Shown: positions 23,727-36,100 of the stretch, piece by piece
Layout of the letters: the number at the start of each line of letters is the position of its first letter
Position numbering within the stretch: position 1 is the stretch's first letter
Origin: Setoptus koraiensis
Taxonomy: Eukaryota > Arthropoda
Reading direction: 5' to 3'
Assembly: GCA_048013815.1 (NCBI GenBank)
Contig: CM106586.1
Span: 9,486,001-9,550,000, forward strand
DNA length: 64,000 bases
Program-made: the position numbers and the translations under genes
Notes under the pieces: generated by a model
The model's database searches: none
Seen by the model: the letters and a program-made list of their open reading frames with translations, nothing else
What the model was told of the DNA's origin: nothing

Positions 23727-25133
23727 GACTTGTCCCTAGAATCAGTCAGAATGATAACAATGCGGCTCGGTGAATTAAATGTGTTCCTCAATAATAGTAG
23801 TGATGTCAATTATAAACCTAATAATAAATAAATAAATTTTTTCTAAATGTTTACCTGGTGCTCCAAATAAACCCACAACTGATCAGTAGTATAGCACGCT
23901 ACAGCACAGAGTTGTATGGAAAGAAAGAGAAAGAGAGAGTGCACGCAGTTGAAACACGTTTGGACGAGACACCCATGCCGTGCACAGCATTGCAGCAGAT
24001 TCCTCTGTGCCGCGCCATATTCAAATCAGTTTTCGGCTCGAATCAAGTCTGGCGATCGGGGGCTCCCATCTCTTTGCCTCGAACCCGCCGGGTCCTCCTC
24101 CTTCCCGATTACAACTGGTAGCTCACCGACGATCAATGAGGACCAACAGATCACTTTGACTGTAATTCAATGCAATTCAATTGATACTTAGACTGCATCT
24201 GTATCACCGCACTCATCAATTCATCTCCATCTCGCATATATAGAGTACCGCCTGGGGGCCCCATCTTGTACAATGGGTAGCAATCACCATTATTAGCTAC
24301 CCATTCTTCGATCACAATTCAACTCAATTGCCATCTGATTTGATCACTGGACACTAGGGGCGCTTTCGTATTTACTGCTTTCGGTCACAGTTTAACCTTA
24401 CAATGTTAGACAATTTCTCGGCCGAAAGTTGGGCCCGCGAGATGGTGGCGGAAAACTGTTGTTCACCACATTACTCGCACAACTAGTAAATCCAACTCTT
24501 GCATCTCTGCTGCATGTCAGCAGAGTATGCTGGCCCTTCGGGCATCTCGGTTAGACCCGTAACTCATGTATCTATGCGAGACGCTTCACCGATTAATGCG
24601 CATTGCAGTCACATGTGCTATAGGCACCAATACAACTATGTGCTCCATTAGCTGAAGCAAGGCACAAATGTGAGTCGATGCCAATGACTAAAAAACAGAT
24701 TGAAACACCCTTAATACTATGGCTACAGATGATAAGCAAAATATTGGATATATAAACGCTTCAAACAAACAAACAAACAGTTTGCGTATAGATTGTTTTG
24801 CATATAAATTGTTGTTGTGTAACACATTGCGCAAAATTATCACGCACTTGCCGCATGCGCTCATCTTGAGCGAGACCCATAATCGAGTGCACATAGGGGC
24901 GTGCCAATTACCATTGTGTCAAGTGCGTAGACAAGTGCATTGTTTATTGTATAAAATCTCTTGCAGATTATTGGCCAAGCCACTTATTATGGTCATTAAC
25001 TAATAGTATCATTATCATTGTCCACCATTATCCGAAAATACTCACTATACTCAACATCTATTACAATAAAATAATTATAATAATAATTATACCAGCGGTC
25101 TTCTAATTGAGCAACACATTTGAGCCCAACAAA
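23727..25133. other. Divergent intergenic region NAA25 / GBE1
   Basis: About 1.4 kb separates the two start codons. It holds the likely NAA25 5'-UTR intron (23736-23854) and presumably both promoters. I see no convincing TATA box. A 10-bp perfect inverted repeat lies at 24272-24305. Unlike most non-coding DNA in this window, there are no triplet tracts. Confidence 0.6.
24272..24305. repeat. 10-bp perfect inverted repeat
   Basis: AATGGGTAGC at 24272-24281 is mirrored by GCTACCCATT at 24296-24305 with a 14-nt loop. It could be a hairpin or a factor-binding dyad. Confidence 0.7.
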
Positions 25134-27185
25134 ATGAGCGACTCTAAAACAGTGACACCTCCAAAATTAGAGGACCTGTTGAATTTAGATGGATACCTCA
25201 GGTTACACCAAGGTGAGATTGAGCGCCGCTACACAGAATTTAGCAAATTAATGGATCACATCAACTTTAATGAGGGCGGTTTTGAAAAATTTTGTCGCAG
25301 CTACAACCAATTCGGCATTCATGTTCAGTCTAACAACTCAATTGTAGCTCAAGAATGGGCACCAGCAGCAGAGGCAGTCTACCTCAAGGGCGACTTCAAC
25401 GATTGGAACGACACTGAATATCCTTATAAGAAACTAGATTTCGGTAAGTGGCGCCTGGAAATTCCACCCCTTAAAGACGGCTCGTGTATTATTAAGCATA
25501 ATACCGTAATCAAGCTAGTCATTAAGACCAAAGACGGCCAGCTGCTCGAAAGGCTCTCACCATGGGCCGTGCATGTCAGACCACCTCCGGATTGTTTCAC
25601 CTATGACTGGATATTCTGGAACCCTCAGAACACTTTCGTATTCAAACATAAAAAACCCCAAGCACCGGCAAATTTAAAAATTTACGAGTCACATGTGGGC
25701 ATAAGCAGTAATGAGTATAAGGTGGCGACCTATGAGCACTTCACAGATAGTATCATTCCTCGCGTCAAAAAACAAGGCTACAATGCAATTCAATTGATGG
25801 CCATCATGGAGCATGCCTATTATGGCTGCTTTGGTTACCAAGTAACTAGTTTTTTTGCGGCTTCTAGCAGGTTTGGAACTCCGGAGCAACTCAAACGTCT
25901 TATAGACACAGCGCACAAAGAGGGTATTTATGTATTGCTAGATATAGTTCATAGCCATGCATCTAAGAATGTTTTTGATGGCTTGAATCAATTCGACGGT
26001 TCAAACTCGTGCTATTTCCACGATGGACCGCGCGGAGAGCACACACTCTGGGACTCAAGACTTTTTGATTATACTCAACCTGAAGTGTTGCGATTCTTGT
26101 TATCAAACCTATGCTGGTACCTCGAAGAATATCAGTTTGATGGATTTCGTTTCGATGGAGTGACATCGATGCTGTATCACTCTCACGGTCTCGGACATGG
26201 CTTTAGTGGTGACTACAATGAATATTTCGGAATTAACACTGACACAGAAGCCTTCAACTACCTCCAGTTGGCAAATTATATCACACATAAACTACATCCC
26301 ACCTGCATAACAATAGCAGAGGATGTAAGCGGAATGCCAGCTCTTTGTAGACCGGTTCAAGAGGGTGGAGGTGGTTTTGATTACAGGTTAGGTATGGCTA
26401 TACCCGACAAATGGATCAAAGTATTGAAGCACGACCAAGATGAGAACTGGAACATGGGCGATCTCGTTCACACTCTGACCAATCGGCGTTGGAAGGAAAA
26501 AACGGTCGCTTACGCCGAGTCCCATGACCAAGCCTTGGTCGGAGATAAGACAATAGCCTTCTGGTTGATGGACAAGGAAATGTATGATTACATGTCATGC
26601 TTATCACCTCTTACACCCATCATAGATCGTGGTATTGCCTTACACAAAATGATACGATTAATTACGCATTCTCTTGGTGGTGAGGCCTGGTTGAATTTCA
26701 TTGGTAACGAGTGGGGCCATCCTGAATGGCTCGACTTCCCTAGAGTCGGAAATAACAACAGTTATCATTACGCCAGACGTCAATGGCCCATTGTTGATGA
26801 TGATAAACTCCGCTACAAGTTTCTCAACCGATTTGACAAGGCCATGAATGATACTGAACAAAAATACAAGTGGCTCGCTATGTCACCTGCCTATGTCAGC
26901 ACAAAACATGAAGGAGACAAAGTGATCGTCTATGAAAGGAATAATCTTATTTTCGTTTTCAACTTCCATCCTAACAAGAGTTTTCCTAATTACAGAATAG
27001 GAGTTGACTTGGAAGGTACTTACACCATAGTATTAGATAGTGACAGTGAGGAATTCGGTGGTCATACACGTTTGGATCATTCCACTGAATTTGTGACTGA
27101 GGATGAGGGATGGGCTAATCGTCGGTACTCATTGTTCATATATATACCATCTCGCGTGGCAATGGTATTCGCGAAGAAAAAATAG
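25134..27185 (+). CDS. GBE1: 1,4-alpha-glucan (glycogen) branching enzyme
   Basis: Transfers short alpha-1,4-glucan chains to a 6-hydroxyl to make branch points in cytosolic glycogen. It is a single intronless frame of 683 residues, close to the human length of 702. A CBM48-type N-terminal module spans about 60-170 ([20 protein letters not shown] at 73-92). The GH13 barrel carries its signature blocks: DIVHSHA (270-276), GFRFDG with nucleophile Asp341, AED with acid/base Glu396, and AESHDQA with transition-state Asp465. An all-beta C-terminal domain follows. The start is the ATG at 25134; the frame extends upstream only to a TTG. An AATAAA lies 114 nt past the stop. All catalytic residues are present, so it should be active. 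Confidence 0.98.
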   Translation: MSDSKTVTPPKLEDLLNLDGYLRLHQGEIERRYTEFSKLMDHINFNEGGFEKFCRSYNQFGIHVQSNNSIVAQEWAPAAEAVYLKGDFNDWNDTEYPYKKLDFGKWRLEIPPLKDGSCIIKHNTVIKLVIKTKDGQLLERLSPWAVHVRPPPDCFTYDWIFWNPQNTFVFKHKKPQAPANLKIYESHVGISSNEYKVATYEHFTDSIIPRVKKQGYNAIQLMAIMEHAYYGCFGYQVTSFFAASSRFGTPEQLKRLIDTAHKEGIYVLLDIVHSHASKNVFDGLNQFDGSNSCYFHDGPRGEHTLWDSRLFDYTQPEVLRFLLSNLCWYLEEYQFDGFRFDGVTSMLYHSHGLGHGFSGDYNEYFGINTDTEAFNYLQLANYITHKLHPTCITIAEDVSGMPALCRPVQEGGGGFDYRLGMAIPDKWIKVLKHDQDENWNMGDLVHTLTNRRWKEKTVAYAESHDQALVGDKTIAFWLMDKEMYDYMSCLSPLTPIIDRGIALHKMIRLITHSLGGEAWLNFIGNEWGHPEWLDFPRVGNNNSYHYARRQWPIVDDDKLRYKFLNRFDKAMNDTEQKYKWLAMSPAYVSTKHEGDKVIVYERNNLIFVFNFHPNKSFPNYRIGVDLEGTYTIVLDSDSEEFGGHTRLDHSTEFVTEDEGWANRRYSLFIYIPSRVAMVFAKKK

Positions 27186-27339
27186 ATACATTAGTCACGA
27201 GGAGCATATTGAGCCAGTATTAAATATATAGTCATTATTTTTTTTTTGTTGTTGTTTGATTCTTGTTCTCATGAAATTTAGTTACTGTTTATGTTATGAA
27301 TAAAGTGCATACTATCATCAATATATAAATTAACTTGAC
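27186..27339. other. Convergent 3' intergenic spacer GBE1 / PABPN1
   Basis: Only 154 bp separate the two stop codons, so the 3' UTRs of these opposed genes probably abut or overlap. It holds a T-run and the plus-strand AATAAA. Confidence 0.8.
27299..27304 (+). promoter_or_regulatory. Polyadenylation signal AATAAA for GBE1
   Basis: A canonical hexamer 114 nt after the GBE1 stop codon, in the right orientation. Confidence 0.75.
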
Positions 27340-27924
27340 CTAATATGGAGAATAGCCCATGTAACCTCCGCGTCTCGGAAAAGGCCTCCTAGGTCGACCG
27401 TAGCCGACTACACCTCTCGGAAAAGGGAACAGTCCTCTAACTGGACCTATACCTCCTCGGCCTCTGCCGCCTCTAGGGGGCCTATTTGTGGATGATATTC
27501 CAGGTCTGTTTGTACGTTTTGGGCAAACTTTAATTTGTCTTCCCTTAAATAAACTATCATCTAATGCAACCGCTATCTGTACCGAGTCTTTGTCGGCAAA
27601 TTCAATGTAGGCGAATCCTTTTGGGTGGCCACTATATTTATCTGTAAGAATGGTGACTCTATTAACTGAGCCGCAGCCGTGAAAGTGTCGCTCGAGATCA
27701 TCCGCGGTGGCCGTGTAGTCGACGTTGCCAACGTATATGGATCTTGTGTCAATCTCTTGTTTTTCTTCTAACGATAGTGCCCCCGATGTGCTAGTGGGTG
27801 GGCTAATGTTCATTTGTCTCTCCACCTCGTCCTGCATTTGTTTAAGTTTTTCTGCCTCCTCTTCCATCTCTTTGACACGTATTTTAATCTGCTCCAATTC
27901 GGGATCTTCCTTCTCTTCGGCCAT
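27340..27924 (-). CDS. PABPN1: Nuclear poly(A)-binding protein (PABPN1/Pabp2)
   Basis: Binds nascent poly(A) tails in the nucleus, stimulates poly(A) polymerase and limits tail length. A single-exon frame of 194 residues. An acidic coiled-coil helix spans about 5-40 ([18 protein letters not shown]), then one RRM at 62-136 with RNP2 IYVGNV (63-68) and RNP1 KGFAYIEF (102-109). The block [14 protein letters not shown] is diagnostic. The C-terminus is Arg/Gly/Pro rich and ends GYSPY, like the family's Arg-methylated tail ending SPY. It is shorter than human PABPN1 (306) because it lacks the poly-Ala/Gly N-terminal extension, as invertebrate orthologues usually do. A TTTTAG acceptor just upstream (about 27950) suggests a 5'-UTR intron; the matching donor is uncertain (28013 or near 28780). 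Confidence 0.96.
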   Translation of the reverse strand: MAEEKEDPELEQIKIRVKEMEEEAEKLKQMQDEVERQMNISPPTSTSGALSLEEKQEIDTRSIYVGNVDYTATADDLERHFHGCGSVNRVTILTDKYSGHPKGFAYIEFADKDSVQIAVALDDSLFKGRQIKVCPKRTNRPGISSTNRPPRGGRGRGGIGPVRGLFPFPRGVVGYGRPRRPFPRRGGYMGYSPY

Positions 27925-30134
27925 GATGATTTAAATCTGGAGTCTAAAATGTGTGATAATGAGCGATGGTGCGATTCCCGATAATTGGAGTCGACAAATT
28001 TGTTGTGCCGTGTGTCTACCAGGTGGCAATTAGTGGTGTGGCGGTGGTGGCGGTGTTGGTGTCAGGCTCGCTGCTAAGTAGGTGCCGTACGAATATGAGG
28101 CTCAGCTGGCCACTGTAAAAGAATAGATTTCAATAAATACAAAAAATTATGGTGATAATAATAGTAATAATAGTAGCGGTAATAATTATGTCAATAACGA
28201 TATCCAGTCAGAAAGGGAGAGAGAAATGGAATGTGTGCACGATTTTGTGTTTTGAACACGTTAAGATAATGTGCAAGAAATTAAACCCCACTGCTCGTGC
28301 GTTGTCGCAGCTGTTTTTTTTTCTTCGCGCCAAATTCAAACGTGTTCCTCGTCATTTCGGGCCCGCGGTCGGCCGGCCTGACAACTTTTGCCAGATCCTC
28401 GGTTCCGTCGACTCAATGCACAAAATCGCCCCGCAAGCATTTGCCAATCGCGCCGAAGAGGCGACATTCTTTGGCCCCCTCGGCCAAAGAATGCCACAAT
28501 GCTGTGTGGTGACTTTGGCGCGGCGGTGGCCACCCCTTATGTCTGGCTCCTCGGACGACATTCCCGAGTAGCAGGGTCGGCGCATGACCATTGCGAGCGA
28601 GTTCTTTTGAAAATTTTGCGAGCCACTGAGAGTTGGAGCTTCGATCGAGTCAAACTTTTGCGTCTGTCGCTTTGCTGAGTCGCTTTCCGTTCTAGTGGCC
28701 ACCTCATCAAGCTGGGGCTAGCCAAGTTATCCACGCACATCCACAATTGTCGCCACCAGCCACAAACAGGTGTCTTACCTAGAGAGAGCGTCGAGATATG
28801 AGTTCTGTTGAGTCATAGTGCCAACTTCGGTCAGCAAATAACGACGTAGCCACGGCGAGTGCAACTGATCCGTTGACATATTCAACAACATCAACAACGA
28901 CAGCAACAACAGCAACAACAACGGCAACAACAACAGCAACAACAACGGCAACAACAACAACAGCAGCAATTTGCAGAATCAATTTATCTAGAATCACGAT
29001 GAGAATGAATAGTAGCAATCAGGCGGCTTGTAGTTGTTGTTATCTGTGATAAAAGTGCACAGGATTAAATGACCAAAATAGACAATTGGGGATAATCAAC
29101 TCTATAATCTTATCTCGCTGTTGACATCGGAAACGCTCGCTGTGTAACAATTGCTAAATTGATCATCGTTAGCATCATAATGCCATCATTATCTTGATCT
29201 CATAGGAAGGCCGCCAGATATGGCAACCACCGACGACAGTGGCACCATTGTTAGTCGTCATTATCTTTCCATCAAGTTCAATGTATCCCAGCGCAGTAGT
29301 AAGGATGGCATAAGGCAAGAAAGAAACGAGCGAGACACTTCACACACATTCAACAATGAACTTAAATCCTCATTTATATTTGCATTAATGACATTCGTGA
29401 CATTGTTAGCGAATGCGCTCTGTTGGCAATAGTTATAAACAGTCGGCAATATTCAGCACGGCGGAACTACATCTAGTCAGCACCAGCAATTGTTAATTTA
29501 TGTCAAGTAGATCGCTATTGTTTGTAAATCTGTAAACTGGATGTGAGGTCGCTAAACATATTAATTAGGCAGCGACGACAAGCATCATTATTAAATTATT
29601 ACACATTAAATTATTGCAACTAAATCCACTCCACGTGCGTCAAATCAAGACTCAGTATTCATCTCAACAAGAACACAATCTTTGCTGCAATTATCACTGA
29701 ATTATGAATTGTCGCTAGATGAAATATATCAATAGCAAACCCGAAAGCAGTGACATCTCAATAACATAATGATGTGACAACAGTCATCAAGCGTAACAAT
29801 TTATTCAGACCACACTCGACTTAGATCTGTTTGAACATTGCCAACTGTATATTAATTATTTATTTACTGACTTTAACATATTTAGCAATAGTTGATGACC
29901 AATTTATGACCAGCAACAACCAGCAACAACAACAACCACCACCAGCACTATAGAGTGAGGCTGGCACACGTGATAATGTCCGGCAGCGTAGCAATGGTGC
30001 CAGTGATTTGGTCAAAGTTGACAACAATAAAACCGCAAAAAATTCACAAAATCCCCTTGGCTTTTGGGTCAATTTTAGCCACTGTACACCGGTCGCAATA
30101 CACGATTTGGTGCAGGTGCAAATACAAATACGCC
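27925..30134. other. Divergent intergenic region PABPN1 / DIP-like
   Basis: It may hold 5'-UTR exons of PABPN1 on the minus strand: an interval 28014-28113 is bounded by TTTACAG and CTG/GTAGAC. It also holds a CAA tract and otherwise unique AT-rich sequence. No protein family is recognised. Confidence 0.5.
28885..28968. repeat. CAACAGCAACAACGG tract
   Basis: About 84 bp of CAA/CAG/CGG triplets in the PABPN1-DIP intergenic region. Confidence 0.85.
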
Positions 30135-33100
30135 ATGATACTGGTTGCAATTATCACATTACAAGTTGCACAAGCTGCCAGCAGCGCAATAGCAAGCGAA
30201 CAAAGCGACACACTGGCCCCAATGGTGAACAACAGATTGTTGAACCAGCAGAAGAATATCCACTCCTCGAATGTGGCCAGGTCCCCTGCAGCGGCCTCTG
30301 CAGGTTTGGGGCCGAGCAAGGACAGCGCAACGGCCACCATCGACGACCAGGACCAATCGACATATCAGAAGGTGCCCGTGGGCCGCTCGGTGACTTTCAA
30401 ATGGTGAGCTTTGCACGTTTCGCGTGCGTGTTGTCATCGCATCCGGTTAGTCGCTATATCATTGCACTTATTCTAAATTTGTCTTTTCGTTTGAACTCGA
30501 CTTCGAAATCGCTCGAAATGCTCAGCGGGGTGAAGAACATCGGCAAGCACAGATTGTCCTGGATACACAAGGACAGGCACACGGTGTTGGCCTTCTCCGA
30601 CAAGGTGGTGCTAAATAACGGACGCATAAAGTAAGTTGACAGCATTTTTGTATTTTGTATTTTTTTTTTCTTCACGTATTATGTCGATACGTTGAAGTGT
30701 AACTTACATTGTGTGAGACACAAGCGCTGATAATTGTTTGTCCTTGCTCGCAACATTGTACACCCGCCGACAACAACAAAACCCACGACGCAACCAAATG
30801 TCACATAATCGCTTTGGGTATGGCACTGTTCAGGGTGAGCTCGCAGGCGGACACGGTATTTTATTTGCACATCGACAACGTGCAACTAACGGACAAGGTG
30901 AGTGTAACACAACTGGCGCAAGGCGCCCCTCTTATCCAGATATGTCCAGTTTTGTCCAGTTTTGCCCAGTTTCGCCCAGTTTTGCGCAGTGTTTCTTTTG
31001 GGGCCGCGTGGGCCCCTTATTTATTTCTTATTTATCTCTTATTTATTCGCGGCGAGCGTGGTTCATGCAAATGTGTTGCACTCTATTTATATTTGTATTT
31101 TTGTGCGCGTTACACGGCGCCCGACACGGGGGCAGCGCATCGAGCCAGCGCTTTATGATTGTGCCATCGTCATAAATAACATGAATTGATGGTCGCATTC
31201 AAATATCAGCTCTTGTCGGCGAGAAGTGGGCCCCGCGTGCAGCTGCCGGCAAGTCCGGCAAGTCGCCGCCGCTCTGGCTGCATTTGTCAACTTGGCGCTT
31301 GGTGTGTAAAACTTTCATTATCGACACGCCAGAGCGCAATAAATAGCAAAGAGCAACAGAGTATGAAGGGCCCGCAAAAAAGCCGCCCGACACAGTGCCC
31401 CGTCCGCACTGACAGAGTTGCGCCCACACCGACAGAGTTGTGCCCACGCCACGGGCTACAGCCGACAGTTTGCGACGCCCGCGCACGGTCTTGTGGCGCG
31501 TCCCGCCGACATGCGACGGCCGGCGACCGGCGCCCATTGCATGCGCGTCGCGCGGCGCCCGCTCGACCCGGGCCGGCTGCTCGTGAGCCGTCCAGCGTGG
31601 ATCGTGGGCGACGGCCCGCGTGGACGGTCGGCAGCCGGGCGCGGCAATCGCAATAGCCAGATACTGGCGTCCAGATACCGACATCCAGACACTGGCATCC
31701 AGACACTGATCTAAAGATATGAGTTTTATCCGGGCGCGGGTATTAATTTCAATTTTTAGCCGAGCGGCACATGAATATTTGTTGTGACTGCCAACGTCGC
31801 CCACAACAGATGATGTAATATTATACATCGAGTATGCGTCTAGGGGAGGTGCTCGGCATAAAAAGAATTGTTTAGTTTTGCATGAGAGATCCGCGCGCTG
31901 TCTGCGGCGAGCGCCACGATCCTAGCGACGATCCCACGATACACTCGAGCATATTCTGTACAGCGTAACACGGCTTGCGTAACACTGCCTGCGTAACACT
32001 GCCAGCACAATGCTGGTGATATACTGATGATGACGGCGCCACCGCCGGGCACCGCGCTCACAATGAAGATGTTGCCCGAGCGGCCAACAATAGTTGTAAT
32101 ATTGTGTGGCGCCGCGGCTCGCCTGCTGATTGTAACCGTCATCGTCATTTCATTATGTCCGTCATGGTGGCGTGACTTCCTCTTTGGGCCGCTCTCGGCG
32201 GGCCGGCGCGGTCCGTCGCGCTTGTGTGGCCCGTCGGTGTGGCCCGTCGGCGGGCCGGTCGCGCGACAACTCGCAGGACGGCTCGCAGGACAACTGGCGC
32301 ACATCAGCGGGCGTCGGCCGGTGCCCATGCAAAGTGCGCCGCTGACCCCGCGCCAGCCAGTCGTATCAATTTTGAGCCACTGGCCACTTCTGGTCGATCG
32401 CCGCCAGATGACTGTCACAGTGGCAGCATTTGGCCGGCCTTCGGCCGGCCTCTGGCTGGCGTTTGGGGCCGCGAGCGGCCCGTGGAGCCCGGCGCGGACA
32501 CAGGCTGCGCGCGGGCGCTGGCGTTCCGCTGCCGGGCCCATGTCGTTGTCTAATTTGTTATTGTTTAATATTGGCGACAATTCATTTCGGTGGCGCAAGT
32601 TGCCAGTTACGCAACGGCAATAACGGAACGCGACAGCAACAGCGACAGCGACAACGACACCAAATCCATTCATCTTTCAAGTGAGCACAATCTCTATTCT
32701 GGGGCTCATCATTGATAATGTTGTCGTCTGTGGCTCTCAACATTTCAATTTCTATCTCGTATTAAGTTGTTTTTGTCGGGCGCGGCCGGCCGCCCGGCTG
32801 CCGCTCGCCGCTCGCTGTGGGGCCCGCGCTGTGTGCGGCCTTTGGGCTGCGGGGCTGCGGGCCCGCGTTCGCCCATTCAACGCGCCACGACCGGACAGTT
32901 GTTGCGAGTTATGCAACCAGCACTCGCCAGTGTCCAGTTAGTGTCAGTTTGGCCAGTTTGGTCAGTTGAGCAGCTTAATGTTAACGACGGTGCACACGAC
33001 AGCGATGACCAATGCGCCAGTGCCAGTGGCCACTGACCACTGGTGCGTCCGTGCCGGGCAGCGCACGAGAGCAGGAATTTCGCAGACAGAGAGCGAGATG

Positions 33101-36100
33101 AATTTATTTGATGATTTAAGATGATGACATTGGACAAACCGACCAATGGCGCACTGGTTATTGCTGGCCGCGGCCGCCAGCGGGCCCAGCGGCCAGCGGC
33201 GCAACGAGGCCCGTCCGCCGCTCGCGCTGCCAATTGCATTTGGATCGCGCTGGCCGCCGTCCGAAATGTCGCCCGGCACACACAATCTATTTATATAGAT
33301 ATATGAGCTCACAGGCCCCTTTACGGCGCGCGGGCCGCTTTACAGCGAGCCGCCCGGCGAGCGTAGCCAGTGGCACGGCGCACAGTCGCCAGTGGCACAG
33401 CGGCCGTAGTCGGTTATTTTGTGCGGGGGCCCCGCAAAGCGCAAACATATCGCGCGACTTCTTTTATCTGGTCGACGCTTCTTTTCCAGGCCCGTGCACA
33501 CATTTGGGCGCCCACTTTGCTGTCGGTGGACTTTGCCACTTTGCGCAAATGAGATGCAGTCGCTTTGAGGGCCAGTGACACGCGCTTGTAACGGGCACCA
33601 AATGAATCAATAATTTGATCAATGCCATTAATGCAACACACACTCGCCAGTGGCTGACACTGATATTTTCAAATATTATCGTCGGATACTTGAGCGCTGG
33701 ATTATCGGATATTTGAGCGCTGGATCACTGGGCATCGACGGCCGCCGGCCATCGGTCCAAAGGCGGCCGATGCCCCGTCCCAAATTGGGAGTGAAAAAAA
33801 TTCACACTCGCCAGTGGTCAGTGTGAATTTCCAATATTCGCCTCATTGTTTTGGGCGGCGGTCGGCGCCGGCGAGCCAGTGATCAACTCATGCTCATATG
33901 GTGCCGACGGTGGCCTGTGTCTCACACCACTGGCCGCTCGAATCGATTGACAGATGGGGCCAATTTGTTTGATCGCGCGCAGCACGAATTGGCCGAACTG
34001 GCCGAACTGGCCAAATTGACCGAATTGGCCGATTCGTGGCCAGTGTAATTGTGGCATCAACGGTGACCAGCCCCTGCAAAGCATGGGCCCGTGTCACAGG
34101 TTGCGAGTGGCCGTTGTGCCCGCGTCTGGCGCGCTTCCGGGTCGCTCGGCTTTTTGAGTGAGCGGTCGCAACGTCAAGCGGCGGTCAGTTGATGTTGTGA
34201 CCGCTCACTCACAAGTTGTGAGTCGCAACGGCAGCGGGGGCCAATTGGCGAAATGGCAAGACGACGACGCCTCAAACGAAATTGGTTCATCATCGATTTG
34301 CGACACACATTGCATGTCGCACGATTGGTGTGTTGCGTAACTGCCAATGTCGGCGGTAGTTAGGCAACGCGCTGGCACGAGCTCACACAAGTCGCCAGTT
34401 ATGTAAGTCGCCAGTTATGTAAGTCGCCAGATATGTAAGCTGCATGCCAGCCAATGCAGTGATTTTTGCACAAAATCATTGGAGCGTCGTTGATGGGCCA
34501 ATATTCAAACTAGCTCGTTACATAACATTGCCGGCGCTGGTTACATGACACAGCAGACAACTGGTGATGTAACTGGCGACAACAGCGCCAAATACACGCA
34601 ACGACAGCAACGACCATACAAGACAACGACCATGTCATTGTCGAGCCGATTGTTGCCCAAAATGCACATCGCACTGCATTGGCATGATTGCGCGCGAGTT
34701 TGCACGTGCTGGCTGCGCTGCCAACAACAAACGATAGCCCAGCGAAATATGGCTATCTCTTTGTTGAAAATAAATATGCCATTGATTGAAAGCGGGCAGC
34801 CCCCCGATCAATATGGCGATGATAGATTTATTTTCATAGACTATTAATGACCATTTGAGCGTGAACTGGCGCGTCGCGTCCGTAAGCGATCGAGTTGGCG
34901 TTTGAGTCGCCTCGGTCGCTCGTTGGTGCCCAACAATCGACAGAATCAGCTCTCAGGCGCGGTATCTCGTGCCAACAGGGCCCCCGTGTTTGCAGGATAG
35001 CCCGACAGTTGTGCGGCGCGATATACACGAGACGGCGGGCTCGCAAAAGCGCTGCCCGGGGCCCCACGCATATCGTTACATAACGATACGTACGTTACGT
35101 AACGTTACTCACCGTCGTGTGCTTACGTAGCGTTGCTTACCGACCCCCCTAACAGCGACAGCCAGCTATCCGTTAAGAGTTAAAAGCCGGCCCGGTCGGA
35201 TAGTGCCGCTCCGGGCCGCAGCGGGCCGGCCGTCAGAATGTGGCGGGCCATCAGAGTGTGGCGGGCCGGTTTGTCGGGCCGTCAGAGCGGGCCTGTTTGC
35301 AAGGCCACGAGGCCTCGTGACGCTGCACAGACCAGATTTGGCCGAAATGCCTGGCGAGTTTCTAACAAAGAGCAGCCACGATGAAGCGCATTGGGCCCTC
35401 GTTGCGTTTGTTTGTCTGCTAACAAGCAACAACAAATTACGATTATTTATTTGCGGGGACCATGCGCAAAAACTATTAATTTATTAATTGAATCGCCCGC
35501 CGACGCCGACGCACCAGGCAATTGGGCGCTGCGAACCGGTTGTCTGCCGAGTTATGTATCCAGAGCGTAACATTTGCCAATCGGAAAACGATGCTGACGA
35601 GAGTAGCAAGCTCCCAGTCGCGAGAATGGCATCAATTTAGCGCCGGCCCCGCTCGCAATATCTCCCATAATGATGATATCTCGCGATACCTAAGCCGGGC
35701 ATGGCGAGATATCATTGTGGGCCCCGCAAAACGGTAGCAAGGTGAGCGACAAAGAGAGATGTCGCACGATGAGTGAGAATCATTGGCTTTTTCACGCTCA
35801 CATGAGCGCCATCAATTGATCTGTTCAACCAGAAACGGCGGGATATAGTTTACTTTTGAGCCCGTTCGCCCGGGTAAAAAACGCGCCGGGCGCGAGAGTC
35901 GGGCGCAAAGAAAAGCGTCCGTTTTAAAACGGGCTCTTTGTCCACTTTGCCACTTTGTGCCCGCGGTTCGCAAAGTGTCGCAAGATCCGGCGAGCCCGTA
36001 CGCACGGCGAGCCCGCCCGCTCGGACCTGGCTCTCGGGTATCTGGGCGCGCCAGATGCTCGGCTCGGCCGGACCGTCGACGGCGAGGCATCAGCTTTTCT

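Noticed and set aside
25107-25133. Nine-residue N-terminal extension of GBE1
   Set aside because: The upstream frame begins only at a TTG; the first ATG is at 25134.
31199-32673. Two minus-strand frames of 209 and 277 codons inside DIP intron 3
   Set aside because: GC-rich DNA has few stops, so frames are open on both strands. The residues are Arg/Ala/Gly/Pro biased with no family motif; not enough for a nested gene.
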